Assembly (NCBI GenBank): GCA_941918925.1
Contig: OW799233.1
Coordinates: 59,026,841-59,090,840 of the forward strand
Origin: Phyto melanocephala
Taxonomy: Eukaryota; Arthropoda; Insecta; Diptera; Rhinophoridae
Reading direction: 5' to 3'
Length of the DNA stretch: 64,000 bases
Shown here: piece by piece, positions 11,029 to 24,200 of the stretch
Layout of the letters: each line of letters begins with the position of its first letter
Numbering within the stretch: position 1 is the first letter of the stretch
Made by a program: the position numbers and the translations under genes
Notes under the pieces: generated by a model
Database searches by the model: none
What the model was told of the DNA's origin: nothing
What the model saw: only the letters and a program-made list of their open reading frames with translations

Positions 11029-11980
11029 TTTTTGAGTTTCTCTAGGTCCAGAACGTATTCGTGATGGTTCGTTTTTAAGGTGCTTGTCTTCATTAAAGTC
11101 CCGCTCCCGATTATTGTGTTTTGGCAGCGATCTTTCGTCTCCCCCTCGCCCACGATTGTAATCGTACTTTGACATATGTCGGTTAAAATTATTGTATTGT
11201 TCATTGTTCTCTCTGTCGGCTTCTATCTCCCTTAAATCTCCACGATCACCACTTCGGTGGTTATCGAAACGTCGGTGATCGTTGTATGAATTATAACCGC
11301 CGCGATAGGTGCTATTTCGTTCACGAAATGAAGAATTATCACCGAAATTTTTTTGAACTCCTCCTCCACTTCCTGCACCTAAATTACTACCACGACCATC
11401 CCTGTCTCGATCGCGCTCACGATCATCATTTTGGCGCATATTAAAGTTGCGACCCATTGCTGTAGAAGGTCCGGTGTCAAAGACGCCCAGTGGTTTCTTT
11501 GAAGACATTTCCTCTTCCTGTTTCATTTCATAGTGATAAAAGTCGTCAAATATGGAAGTTTTGTGTTTAAACGTATGAAGAATTTGCAACACTTCGATAC
11601 CCTTGGCATGTGGAACTTCCTGTGTATCACGAGAATTTGTAACGGGTTTGTTTTCGTTATTTTCAAGTGTTATGTGACGCAGCTCTTTGTTGGGCACATC
11701 TTTTACATAAATCCACTTTACTTTAAACTTGCCTCTCCACTTATCTTGCGACCAAACGCTCGAAGTCGAGTTGTAATCCACCGGAGTCATCATTTGAGCC
11801 ATTCCACAAAAATGACCTGAACCATTTACTGAAAAGAAGAGAAGGATGTTGCCTTTATCCTTGTTGCGTTCTTTAAAGGCATCATCAAGCCTCTTGTTTC
11901 CGTGATCTGTTGAGCACCAGATTTCATATTTTATACTACGATGAACATCTACCTCCGAGTACGATTTGATAACAAAAAAC
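11029..11980 (-). CDS. Ythdf: Ythdf coding exon 8, YTH domain
   Basis: 952 nt. It begins inside the arginine codon before FFVIKSYSE and contains the whole YTH fold, including the three cage tryptophans, [18 protein letters not shown] and [14 protein letters not shown]. The charged, low-complexity tail ends RSGPRETQK at the donor. Confidence 0.95.
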
Positions 11981-14900
11981 CTGTATAAATGTAGATATAC
12001 ATAATAATTAGCAGTCATCTGTTTCAATATCTAAATTGAAAAATAACTCTTTAAATTTTTACCTAGCTGAAGTAGCTCGATCTAAATCAATTTCAGCAGG
12101 ATTGTAATTATTTTTATCGCGAAGTTCCTCTAGGACAGCTTGTGGTGATTCAACTGCAGTTGCTCTGTCATTTATTTCAACACTTCTAGTGCTACTTTCT
12201 TCGCGGTAGTCAAGGGATCCACTGTCGTGTTCATTCCTGGAAGATGCATAATTGGTTCTACGATCCCCATAACGGCCGGAGCTTGAAACATTACCACCAC
12301 CACTACCTCCACCGCCGCCTATTCCACTTTCTCCTCCACCTGAGGGAACATCACCCCGACGTATTGGACCAGACGACGATACACCGCTGGGCTGCCGGCC
12401 ACCCTGATATAATGGATGCTGTGTCGACCAATTTTTGCGCGAATGCCCATTTGGTGAGTTTCGTATACGCCCAAAATTGCTATTGTAATTCTGCTTATTG
12501 TTGTCATCCCGAAGTACGTCCTGACCTTTATTATGACCACTATTGTTTTCAGAACGACCGCCTAAATCAAAATCTGCACCTATTCCTGAAGAAAATTCTG
12601 AATTAATTTCGTTAGACCCCAAGTCAATAGGAGGTGGAGGTGACGGCACAGGAGGCGGATTGTTATTTGGCAAATCCCACGTGTTCACGTCCAAGTTGTG
12701 TTTTCCCGGCACCATTGGTGGAGGTGGCATTCCTGGACCCTTTTTTTTGTGGCTGGAAGTTGTAAGTGTAGTCTAAAATTAAATTTATTAGTGCGCCTCA
12801 TAAATATTTACAACACAAAATTATGACACTGACTCTTGATGTGAGCTTAGCTGGCTGTGAAGCAATTGAAGCCCATGTAGTCTTTTTGGGTGCGGCAGCA
12901 GTTGGTGCTGTATTCGTTTTCTTCTCATCTGGTACATTATTTGCACTAGGTCTATTGTCCAATTTTTCTGCAGTATAATTATCATATCGACCACTTTCCT
13001 CATGTCTCGCCTAATTAGAAATATTAACATTTTTTATATATATTATTAGACGTTAGTGTTATAAATTAAACAATTTGTGTATGTACCCTATTGTAACTTC
13101 CAGATGAATTATCGGATCTACGAGCATTATTAGTACTCCAAGCATTGGGTTGATAATCATCTCTCTTCGAGTTGTTATATGCAGGCTTATTATATTTTTT
13201 ATTAGTGTCTAAGAAAAATAAATGTTTAAAACATGTTTATTAAAAAATCTTATTGAAAAATTATAATTTTCTATTGGCGAGAGAAATTAGTTTTTTATAA
13301 AAAATATTTTATTTTAATATTTTGGTACCACATTCTTTGGGAAAGGTTTTAAAACAAAAAAACAAAAAATATATCAAAATTAAAATTATTTAAAACATTT
13401 TTTTTTTAATAAAAAAAATTGTTTCGAATATTTTTATACCCTTCACACAGTGAAAAAGGGTATATATAGGTTTGTCATTCCGTGTGAAATTTCTACAATT
13501 TTGATTTCCGACCCCATAAAGTATATATTTTCTGAAAGCTTATGAATAGGGGAGTCGATTAAGCCCTGTCAGTCTGTCCGTCTGACCGTCTGTCCGTGTG
13601 TATGTTGAAATCAACTTTTTGAAGCCCCCCGACATCGCTTGGACTCGGGTGAGGAATTAAAATATCAGAAATATTCGGGAGTAGATCGGTATTGAAAATC
13701 AGAAACATCGGTACATAAACAACTGAGATATGAGCAAAAACCCACGACCACCTCGATTTTTTTTCACAAAAACAACATTACAACAACAACATACATTCAT
13801 ACAAACGTGTATACTGGTTAGAGAAAACGTGGCATCGAATCCCAGCTGAGCCAAAAAAATTTTTTTTTGAATTTTTTTTTAAATTTTTTTTTAATTTTTT
13901 TTTTTATATTTTTTTTATTTAATATATTATTTATATTTTTATTATTATTTTTTATTATTTTTTTTTAATTTTTTTTTTATTTTTTTTTTTGTTTTATATA
14001 TATTATATACACAATAATTTTTTTTTTAATTTTTTTTAAAATTTTTTTTTTTTTTTTGTTTTTTTAACATACATACGTGAATTTTTAATTTTACAATTGG
14101 ACGTTTTTATATATGTATGTACGTATATCATATGGGATGAATGGTGACACAAACCACTGTTATTGCATGACTACACGTTGTGAAGGGTATATAAGATTCG
14201 GCACGGCCGAATATAGCGCTCTTACTTGTTAATATTGTTAATTGTTTTAATTATAGAAACTTTCCCTAAAGAAAGGGTAGCAATGTGGTAGCGAAATATT
14301 GGAATAATATTAAATAATTTTTATAAAAACATGTAAGAGCAATATATTCGGCTGTGTCGAATTTTTGATACCCACCACCAATTTTATGCTAGAATCAGTA
14401 ATCGCTTTAAAATAATCTCTTTATACTAAAATATTTATTATTATTACTATGTATAACATCGATTTGCTATTAATTAATTTTCTTAAATTTAGTCTTGCAA
14501 TGAAGCCTAAATATTTCTACATTGGCAGAATTTGGTAGCCAGAGGAAGTTTAAAAATAATATTAGCTTTGTGTGGACATGTATGTCACTTTTTAAATAAT
14601 ATAATTAATGTCTGAATTTCACTTAAGTGATCCTTTCGAGATTTATTTTTTTTTTGTCCATTTAGAATTTATATGAATTTTAAATAATAAAACTAATTAT
14701 GATAAAATTTCTGTATATGCGAAATTTCATTATATAATATTTATATATAGTTATATCGCTTTTATGAGCTTTTCAATTTCATTAATAGAAAAGTATGTGA
14801 AAAAGTGTGAGTTAAAATAGGCGTGTAAAAGTAGTTTTTGCTAATGAATTCAACTCTTACATCTTTGTCCATAGAGAAATATGAATTTAAAAGCGTTATA

Positions 14901-17900
14901 TGGGAGGTGGGCGTGCACCTTAATTTTACGTTATTACAAATCCAATGTCTGCAAGATTTCAGAGTCGTACATCTAATTTTGTCAGTTTTATTATGTTATA
15001 AATGTTAAGTAGACCGAAAAAGACACTTTCGTACATTTTGATCTATAGCTTCTTTCATAATGCATAACTTTACGAATTTTTCAGGGAAGATACTCACGCA
15101 GGAAATATTCTTTCGAAATTTCATCGCTCTACGTCAATGCGTTTAGAACACAATTGCATTTTATTCGATATAAGGACATACTTTTTTTTGCCTACTCTTG
15201 CATTACGAGCTATAACTCTCTTCCTAATATTCCGATTTAGCCCATTTTCAATACCAAACAAACCTTGTATATAAGAAAGATTCTGATTCGGAATGACAAA
15301 ATTAATATGCCCCCACCATTTTTTTGGTGGCGGGTATAAAAACATATCTGCAAAAATCGTCAGTATTATAAAACATTTTTATCATGAAGCTGTCAGAGCC
15401 TGTTTGTAATCTCTCTGGTCAAACCCCATCAACAACGTTTTTCGTGAGGCAGATCTACCGTCCATATATACATATATATATATGTCCTTTATTTATTTTA
15501 ACAATAATCATACACAATACATATTGGGCCATATTCATAAAAAATATTTAAGGTTTATTAAAGGTTTATTTGACAGATGTTGTAGAGAAACTTGTCAAAT
15601 AAGCCTTTAATAAACCTAAAATATTTTTTGTGAATACGGCCCATTATGTATAAGTATGTTATATAAAAAGAATAAAAGTTCATAGTGAAGATGGGAATTA
15701 TGTCCGTATATAGAAGAGAGAATATTTGAAATAAAATCCCGAACCCTGCTAAAATTTTAAAAAGCACTAATAAATAAAGATGTTTCGTAATGTATGACTA
15801 CCAAACCTAAACAGGTCAGGTCTGTTATTGCCGAATCGCGTTATGTCCAGAAATTCATATACCACTAACGACGTCTAAAAACTATTTAAAAAACTCCTTG
15901 GCAACTTCTAATATCTCTCTTAGTTTATTGCTTACATAAATTTAAAAAAAAATTACAAAAATGTATTTCTAAATTTTTTCACAGCTATAAAATCAATCAC
16001 TTACACAGATAACACTAAATCCCAAAACAACATTCCTGCTTATGCTGTAGTAAATGAAGAGGGAAATAATCTTATCCTTGCCTCACTTTACGAACAATTA
16101 TCAGTAGCAGAAACATGTGGTATATATCAAGCCTTTACAGAAAGTAAGAAATATTTACCAATAGCCTTTCAGTCCTGAAAGTCATCAACAAACTATTGAA
16201 CAACAAATGAATTCCAAGCCACATCGGTATCAATGAAAAGAAACAAGCTGATATTGCAGCCAAATACGCCTCATGTACACCCAAAATAATGGATGCAACT
16301 TTAAAAAAATCGACATTTGCCGTCATATTTTAAGCTACGTACAAAAAGAATTAAACAGGTCCAAATATCACATCACCACTACTCCGAAATAAACCAAAAA
16401 ACGGTTGCTTTTTTGAAAGTTGAGAAAAAACCGGTTAACCTGTTAAAGTTAAAAATTAATATCATATAGGATGTAAGATTTTTTTATAGAACCAAAATCT
16501 GATGAAATTCGTATATCAAACACAATATCTGTGGCTTGGAGCTAAAAGGGCCAATGTTTAAATATTTACTTTTGAGAAAATTGGAATTGAACTTTAACTT
16601 TTGTAGGTGCTCGCATAGTGACATTGACCAGCATTTTATTTATGAAGCTGTTCTGGGTTAAGTATGACTTTAGCTGTTTCACCAGGCGAATTTATAAAGG
16701 TGAAATTATCAGCACATGATGATGGGGAAACACAATGTCTAAATTTGTTGAATTCTCCTTGATTCCATTTATTAATGCAGGAATGGAAAATTAGATTTTG
16801 GATTCCGAATTAAACATTTAACTTAATTGTGCTTTTTGATAATAAATGTATTAAATTTATGTATATTTATAATGTGCTTCACAAACACATATCCTTTTTT
16901 TAATAAAATAAAAAAAAAAAAAAAAAAAAAAAAATAAAAAAGTTGCATTCGAATTTTGGTTTTTCTAGAACTGCTTGTAAGTTAGTACATTCCTATTTAT
17001 CAGATAGACTGCAGTATGTGGATTGTGGAGGAAATACTTCTGGTATGCTCTTGGTGAATAGTGGGGTCTCACAGGGATCGGTCCTAGGACCGTTACTTTT
17101 TGTATTATATATGAATGATCTTTTTGATAAAATATCAAGCAATATGTGTGTCACATTTTCATTTGCTGATGATGTGTAGCTGGTATTTAAAGATTCAATT
17201 GAATTCCCAGAGGTTTTGCAAAATATGGTTAACTTTACACTAGAGTTACTATCTGAATGGGTCACTAATAATAGCTTATCTATTAATACAACTAAAACTA
17301 AGGCGATGTTTTTTGGTAAAAATCGTGGGTTTAATTTTTCGGTTATGTTTGGAATTGATATAATAGAGTTTGTAGATAAAATTAAATGTCTAGGAATAAT
17401 CATTGATACTAATTTGAATTTTGAGGAACATGTTAATTCTGTAGTTTCAAGGGTAAACTTTACTTTACGTAGGTTATATAGTCTTGATTTGTGTTTACCG
17501 GTTTATGTAAAAAGGCAAATAGTTCATGGTCTGATCATGCCAATATTTTTATATGGTTTAGAGGCCTATTCTGGTACTCTCGGTTATATATTACGGAAGT
17601 TGAGAATAACATTTAATAGAGTTGTTAGATATATTTTTTCTCTTAGACTGTGTCAGAGTATTTCATCCTTTGTTAATAGTTTTCTTGGTTTCTCGTTTAT
17701 AGAGTTTATTAAGTTAAGGAATTTGATGCACTTTTATAAAGCTTTTAAATTGGGATTACCTAAATATTTGCTTGATCTTTTTGAGTTTTGTAGATCTACT
17801 AGAAATAGGCAATTAAAAAGACCTAGAATTAATTCCTTTATTGAGAGGTCCTTTCATGTAAGAGTAGCAAGGGCTTACAACAAATTGCCGGATGAGCTAA

Positions 17901-18172
17901 GGCACTTTAATGTTTCTGATTATACTTATAAGAAGAGGCTGTTTCAAGAACTTTCTTCCCATATGTCAGTTTGATAATTATATTAATATATAAATTAATG
18001 TATTATAATAATAACAAGTGCAGTATGGATTTTTATATTGGGATTGTTGGATTAACCAAGTTTTCCATTTTTAAATTTTTTATGATGATGTCTGGAGAAG
18101 GTTGGTTTGATTTTGGACTTGTTTGATATGTGTATATGTACATATGTGTGTATGTCTATATCTATGTATATA

Positions 18173-18218
<46 letters not shown>

Positions 18219-21200
18219 TATTTTTTATTTTTTATTTAATTTTTCTATTATCTTTTATACATACTACTTATTACAAAATTTTATTTCTATTATACATATT
18301 CATTACTCTTTATTTATTTGAATTCTTTCTATTTTTTATGATGTTAAGTGGTTATTTTTTAATGGAAGAGATTTGTAACTGATTATGGCCCATAGGCTAG
18401 GTTGCTATTATCGTAATAAATAAATTGAATTGAATTGAAAATTATATTGAATTAATCATATAAAAACAAATTTTCCATCCCTGTTATACGAATTGGCCTT
18501 GACAGAAAAAATCCCCTAAAAAGTTGCTTTGTTGTATCAATTCGCCGTTGCATATACCTGTATGAATATGCCTTGGTAACGCTTATAATATGTAACTAAA
18601 ATAAAAACAGTCAGCTGATTGGATAAGAGTACCTTATGGACCAGTCGTGATTTAGATCTGGTCGGGTCAAGAGCTCGCTCGTTTTTGCCATTATCGTTTA
18701 ATGGCAATCAGGTTGTCCCTTTTTATCTGACTTCGAGAGTTTTGCGTCTCACTCTCGCGTGGTTAACTGTGTGGCGTCGCGTAACTGTGCTTTGGATACA
18801 GTTTCCAGACTATTCTACAGTTAACCTCGTGCTTTCATTTTAATTGGAGGAGTACCAAATAAACTCAATTTAATTGTGACTAGAGCAGTACCATATAAAC
18901 TCAATTTACATGTGACTGGAGGAGTTCCATAAAACTCAGCAGTAATTAAAGTTCAGATGTCCCGACTTCCTATACAATGGTATAGGTCGACCTGCGGTAC
19001 CTGAACCAACGTTTTGTAACTGGAGAACCATTAAACTAAATTTTTATTTACTGTTCGAGTACCTCTGACTTCCTATACAGAGGTATAGGTCGACTTGCTG
19101 TGCCTGAATCAACGGTTGTAACTGGAGGAGAACCATATAACTCAATTTTATTTATTGTTTCAATGTCTTCGACTTCCTAAACAGAGGTATAGGTCGTTCA
19201 ACGGGAAGGAACCAAGTGAAAAACCTGGCTTTTTGGTTATGTACCTCTGCCATTAAATTTTAAAAACAAAAAAAAAGTACCTTATGGATATGCCCAAGGC
19301 GAATTCAATAAGGTGAACTCGTCGCTAAAACAACTACAAAGTGAAAAATACAAACGTGTATTTTGTTAGTGTAAAACAAAACGATAAGTCAAAAATACAC
19401 AAAAATTTGACAAGTGGTATCTATAAGTAGTCAACAGCTGATGATCAGCTGATCTAATAAGTTCACCTTAATGAATTCGCCTTGGATATGCCTTGCTTAT
19501 TACAATTTGCCTTTTTATTTCATATTTTTTGCTTTTCCTTTATTCTACACAAACTTTTGATAGATGTGATTTGTTTATTAATATTGAGTTATAAAAGTAA
19601 AATGTACTCGTATGCACTGCATAAAATAAACTAATGTGCCGATTGAGTGATTGTCTTAGACGATTTATGTGTAATTTGTTTTTGTTACAATAACAAAATA
19701 CACATAAATCGTCGAAGACAATCACTCAATCGGTTTGTAAAAACAGCACATAAGACACTTTATAAACAATATTTAAAATTTCACAAAATTTTCAAAAACA
19801 TTTGTTTTTATTTTATACTAGCCTGTGCCGGCGACTTCGTCTGCGAAGATATCAGCACGAAGGGTAACCTTTTTATGTGATTATTCAGATTGTTATATAC
19901 ATATATATCTAAGTGGAAAATTTAAAAAAATTAATTTTAGCGTGATTTAAAACATTTATATTTATTATATTAGTGGACAAGAATGTAATTCAAATATTTA
20001 AGATGGCTAATTTTGGGCACTCAAAACCTTTGAACAAACAACCGACTAACTAAATACAAAAATAAAAAGTAAGAGCGCTATATTCGGCTGTGCCGAATCT
20101 TTTATACCCACCACCAATTTTGTGTACATTTAAAGCACAATATTTATTATTTTGTTAATCGCTATGGAATCTCAATCTCAGACTAACTCAACTTGAACCA
20201 TGGGAAAATACGCAATCGAACAACGCGTTAAAATTTTCAGGTTTTTTATGAAAACGGGCGTTCAAATCAAAATGCATTTTGTGCACTTCGTGATTCTTTT
20301 GGTCAACATAATCGTTCAAATTCGGAAGAATTGTAAAAAATATTTAAATTTCTGCAAAACAGGTCTGTATAAAACGTTAGAACATCTGTGAATGCCTTCT
20401 TAGTTCGTTGAATGGGAACCATTGCTGTTTTTTGCGATAGTCTGGCAAAACAGCAGTCAACCTTGACTCATCATCGTGCCCAACATTGTCATTGAAAATT
20501 TGGACCATTGGTTAGAGTTGTGACGCCGAGGTTGGGGGCCATTTGGCCGATATTTTGTTCCATACATAATTGAACCATACAACTATTTTCATTATAAAAA
20601 GAAATGATAATAATTTACTAAATAATTTGTGTTTTATTCAAAATCAACATCGGCCCTTAAAATTTAACCACCCTTTATAACTTCGATATGCTAGTAAAAT
20701 GTTTTCTTAAATTTAGTCTTTCAATGAAAGTGGGCGCTAAAGTAGGCGTGTCAATAAGTTTCTGCTAATAAATATAACTTAGATATTTCAATATAGTCCT
20801 TTATTTTTCCAAAAACTTTGTCAATAGAGAAATTACATGAATTTAAGATAAACTGTTATATGGGAGGTAGGCGTTAAAGTGGGCGTGTCACCTAAATTTT
20901 TTAGCATAACAATAACATTGATTAGAAGGATATATGTAGCAAATTTCATCATCATACCTCTAATATTATCGGTTTTATGAGCTTTTAAATATCATTAACG
21001 GTAGATAACGTGAAAAGTGGGCGTTATAGTAGGCGTGTCAAAGCTATTTCTGCTAATGAATGCAACTTAGATATTTCAATATAGTCCTTTATTATTCCAA
21101 AATCTTTATTCATTGAGAAATTATATGAATTTGAGATAAAGCATTATATGGAAGGTGGGCGTAAAAGTGGGCGTGTCACATTGATTTTCCGTTACACCAA

Positions 21201-24200
21201 AGCCTCTCAGCAAAAAGCAAAGTGTGCAAAATTTCAGAATCGTACATCTAATTTTGTCCGTTTTATTAGGTTTTAAATTTTAAATATACTGAAAAATACA
21301 CTGCGCGGTATAAATTTTCGTACATTTTGATCTATAACTGCTTTCCTAATGCATGGATTTAAGAAATTTTTGGGGAGATAAACTGCTTTGACTCGAGAAA
21401 TATATATTCGAAGTTTTATGACTGTACATTAATGCGGTTGGACACAATTGCATTTTATTCGATGTTCGAAGCACACGGTTTTTTCGACCTACTCTTGCAT
21501 TACGCGCTATAACTCTCTTCCTAATATTCCGATTTAGCCCATTCTCAATTCCAAACAAACCTTGTCTATACGAAAGATTCGGCAAAATTTGAGCCCCCTA
21601 GCTTTTTCGGTGCGACCTCTATCGTGCTTACAACAGACGGACGGACATAGCTAGATCGTCATCAAATCAAACCCCGATTCAGAATATATATACTTTATGG
21701 GGTCTAAAATGGATATTTTGATGTGTTACAAACGGAATGACAAAATGAATATACCCCCACCATTTTTTTGGTGGCGGGTATAAAAAAACAAGTAACCAAT
21801 TTTATGTACTACTTATAGCACAAAACTTATTATTTTGTTATTAGCAGTAATCGCTATGGAATCATCTCTATTCTAAAATATGTATCACTTTCTTTGTATA
21901 ACTTTAATATGCTATTAAAATGTTTTCGTAAATTCAATCTTTCAATGAAAGTGGGTGTTAAAGTAGGCGTGTTTATGTAGTTTCTGCTTTTAAATTCAAC
22001 TTAGATATTTCAATATAGTCCTTTATTTTTCCAAAAACTTTGTCCATAGAGAAATTATATAAATTTAAGAAAAAGCGTTATATGGGAGGTAGGTGTTTAA
22101 GAAGGCGTGTCACCTTTGTTTTCTTGCTTACAATTATATTGACCAGAAAGGTATATGTGAGAAATTTCATCATACATACATATAATTCTGTCGGTTTTAT
22201 AATCTTTTAAATTTCATTAACAGTAGATTACGTGAAAAGTGGAAGTTATAGTAGTAGTTAAAGTAGGCGTGTCAAAGTAGTTTCTGCTAATAAATTCAAC
22301 TTATATATTACTTGTCGTAGTAAAAAAATAAAAAAAATAATAATTTTGACGGATGCAGACACATTATAAAAAAAAACTTAGCGCTCCTTGCGAATGCGTA
22401 ATAAAAACCACCACCTGGTTGGATAGGAGTACCTTATTAATATACATTGCACTTGCATTACGAGCTATAACTCTCTAATTATCCGATTTACCCCATTTAC
22501 AATACCAAACAAACTTTTGTAAAATAATCTGGCGAAATTGGATCACCCTAGCTTTTTCGGTTTAAGCTCTATTGGGCTTTCAATAGACGAACGGACATAG
22601 CTCGATTATCCTAAAATAACACCAGGACTCAGATATGGGCATTAAAATGGATATTTCGATGTGTTACAAACGGAATGACAAATTGAATATATCCCAAAAT
22701 TTGTATGGTGTTGGGCATAACAAAAAATCGCATACTTCCGTGAATTCTCTTGAATATTATTATAAAGGGTAGGCTGTGTGTTAAACTAGGTTATTGCCTA
22801 TCTGCGTGCCAAATTTCATTAAGTTCCGTCCAGCCGTTTTTGCGTGATTAGGTAAAAAACATACAAACATTTACATAAATTTATATTTTATATAACGAAA
22901 ATCACTCATGGACAAATAATAAATATGAATGCTATAATCGGCAATGCCGAATCTGATAATACCCTCCACCATCATGTACAACAGGAAAAGTGAAATCGTA
23001 GCTTAGCCAGAATTTCATATTTAATGTTATACACAATGTTGTAATAAGTTTTAATTGCTAGATTTGACTTGTATATAAATATATTGTACCTACGCCATTT
23101 TATAGTGGCGGCCATTATGTTTTAATTTTTTATTGTATATCTCTCCACCTGTTGTCCAGAAGCTAAAACCCCCCTATTTACGTTTGTATATTTAAGGAAA
23201 AAATCAAAGTATGTATTAAAATTTTTATGCTTATGTACAGTTATTTTCTCAGCACACTACTTTAGCAGCTATATTAAAGAAAAATATTTTTAAATATTAT
23301 TTTTGCCTATAACTTGCCGATTAGTGACTAATTTGTCCAAAATTTTTTTCTAATACCCTTGAAGCATATGATATCTACATATATGTATATATAAAAAATT
23401 GTTGCTAGTGCGTTGTGACTTTATAACTCAAGAAAGGGCTTACTTATCCGAACTAAATGTTTAGGCTTTGTTCGGACTACTTAGATGGTTAATGGGAAGT
23501 TTGCACAAAATCCGTCTAGCGGTTTACGGGTAAAGAGGGTAAAATCGGTAACACAGTATCTCCGGGCTTAATAAACATATCACAAAATTCAGAAAGGATC
23601 AAAGAGCCTTTTAAAAATAATTGGATAGGTGTCTGGTAGTTTTTGGAAATTTTGAGTTTTAAGGGGATAAAACGGGTATAAACTGAATTTTGGTACTTTT
23701 TTTTAACTGCATTTATCTTTGAGAGAGATAGCAATAGGAAAGAAGTAAAAACGTAGTTTTACTCTCCTTAAAACAATCTATAATGAATTTTTTGTATCTT
23801 TGGACCTAATGCATGTAGTTTTTTTTTATTATTTCACTTTCAAGCAAACGTGTCTGCAAATTATTCTCGTTCCTACGACAATGAGATTTACGTTCTGGAA
23901 AGACTATTTTTCAACTTGGATAAAGATTGTCAACACAGCAACAGATGTTCAGAGCGGTTCATTCTCCGATATTTCCAAAATATCGCATGCATGTTCGTTC
24001 CACTTGTGGGGCTTTTAAATGTTGACTTCAACCAACACACGGACGAAAATAATTATTGTAGAATTTAGAAACAGAATGTACATATATCTTTAGTATCACA
24101 GGTAAAGGGTATAATAAACAATATTTTTTTAATTATTAACATTTATTAAAGGTAAACTTGTACTATTTACCTTTATTTTCAAAAATTTAACACCAGAAAA

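Larger units (their letters stand above)
16943..18440 (+). mobile_element. 5'-truncated CR1-like non-LTR element
   Basis: Begins inside the reverse transcriptase and runs through the stop at 17974. The roughly 465-bp 3' region ends in a short TTGAA-type microsatellite (AAATTGAATTGAATTGAAA) near 18440. Style and motifs resemble the CR1-like element at 27541-38545. Confidence 0.8.

Noticed and set aside
18107..18382. Isoleucine/tyrosine-rich open frames
   Set aside because: Translation of a (TA)n microsatellite.
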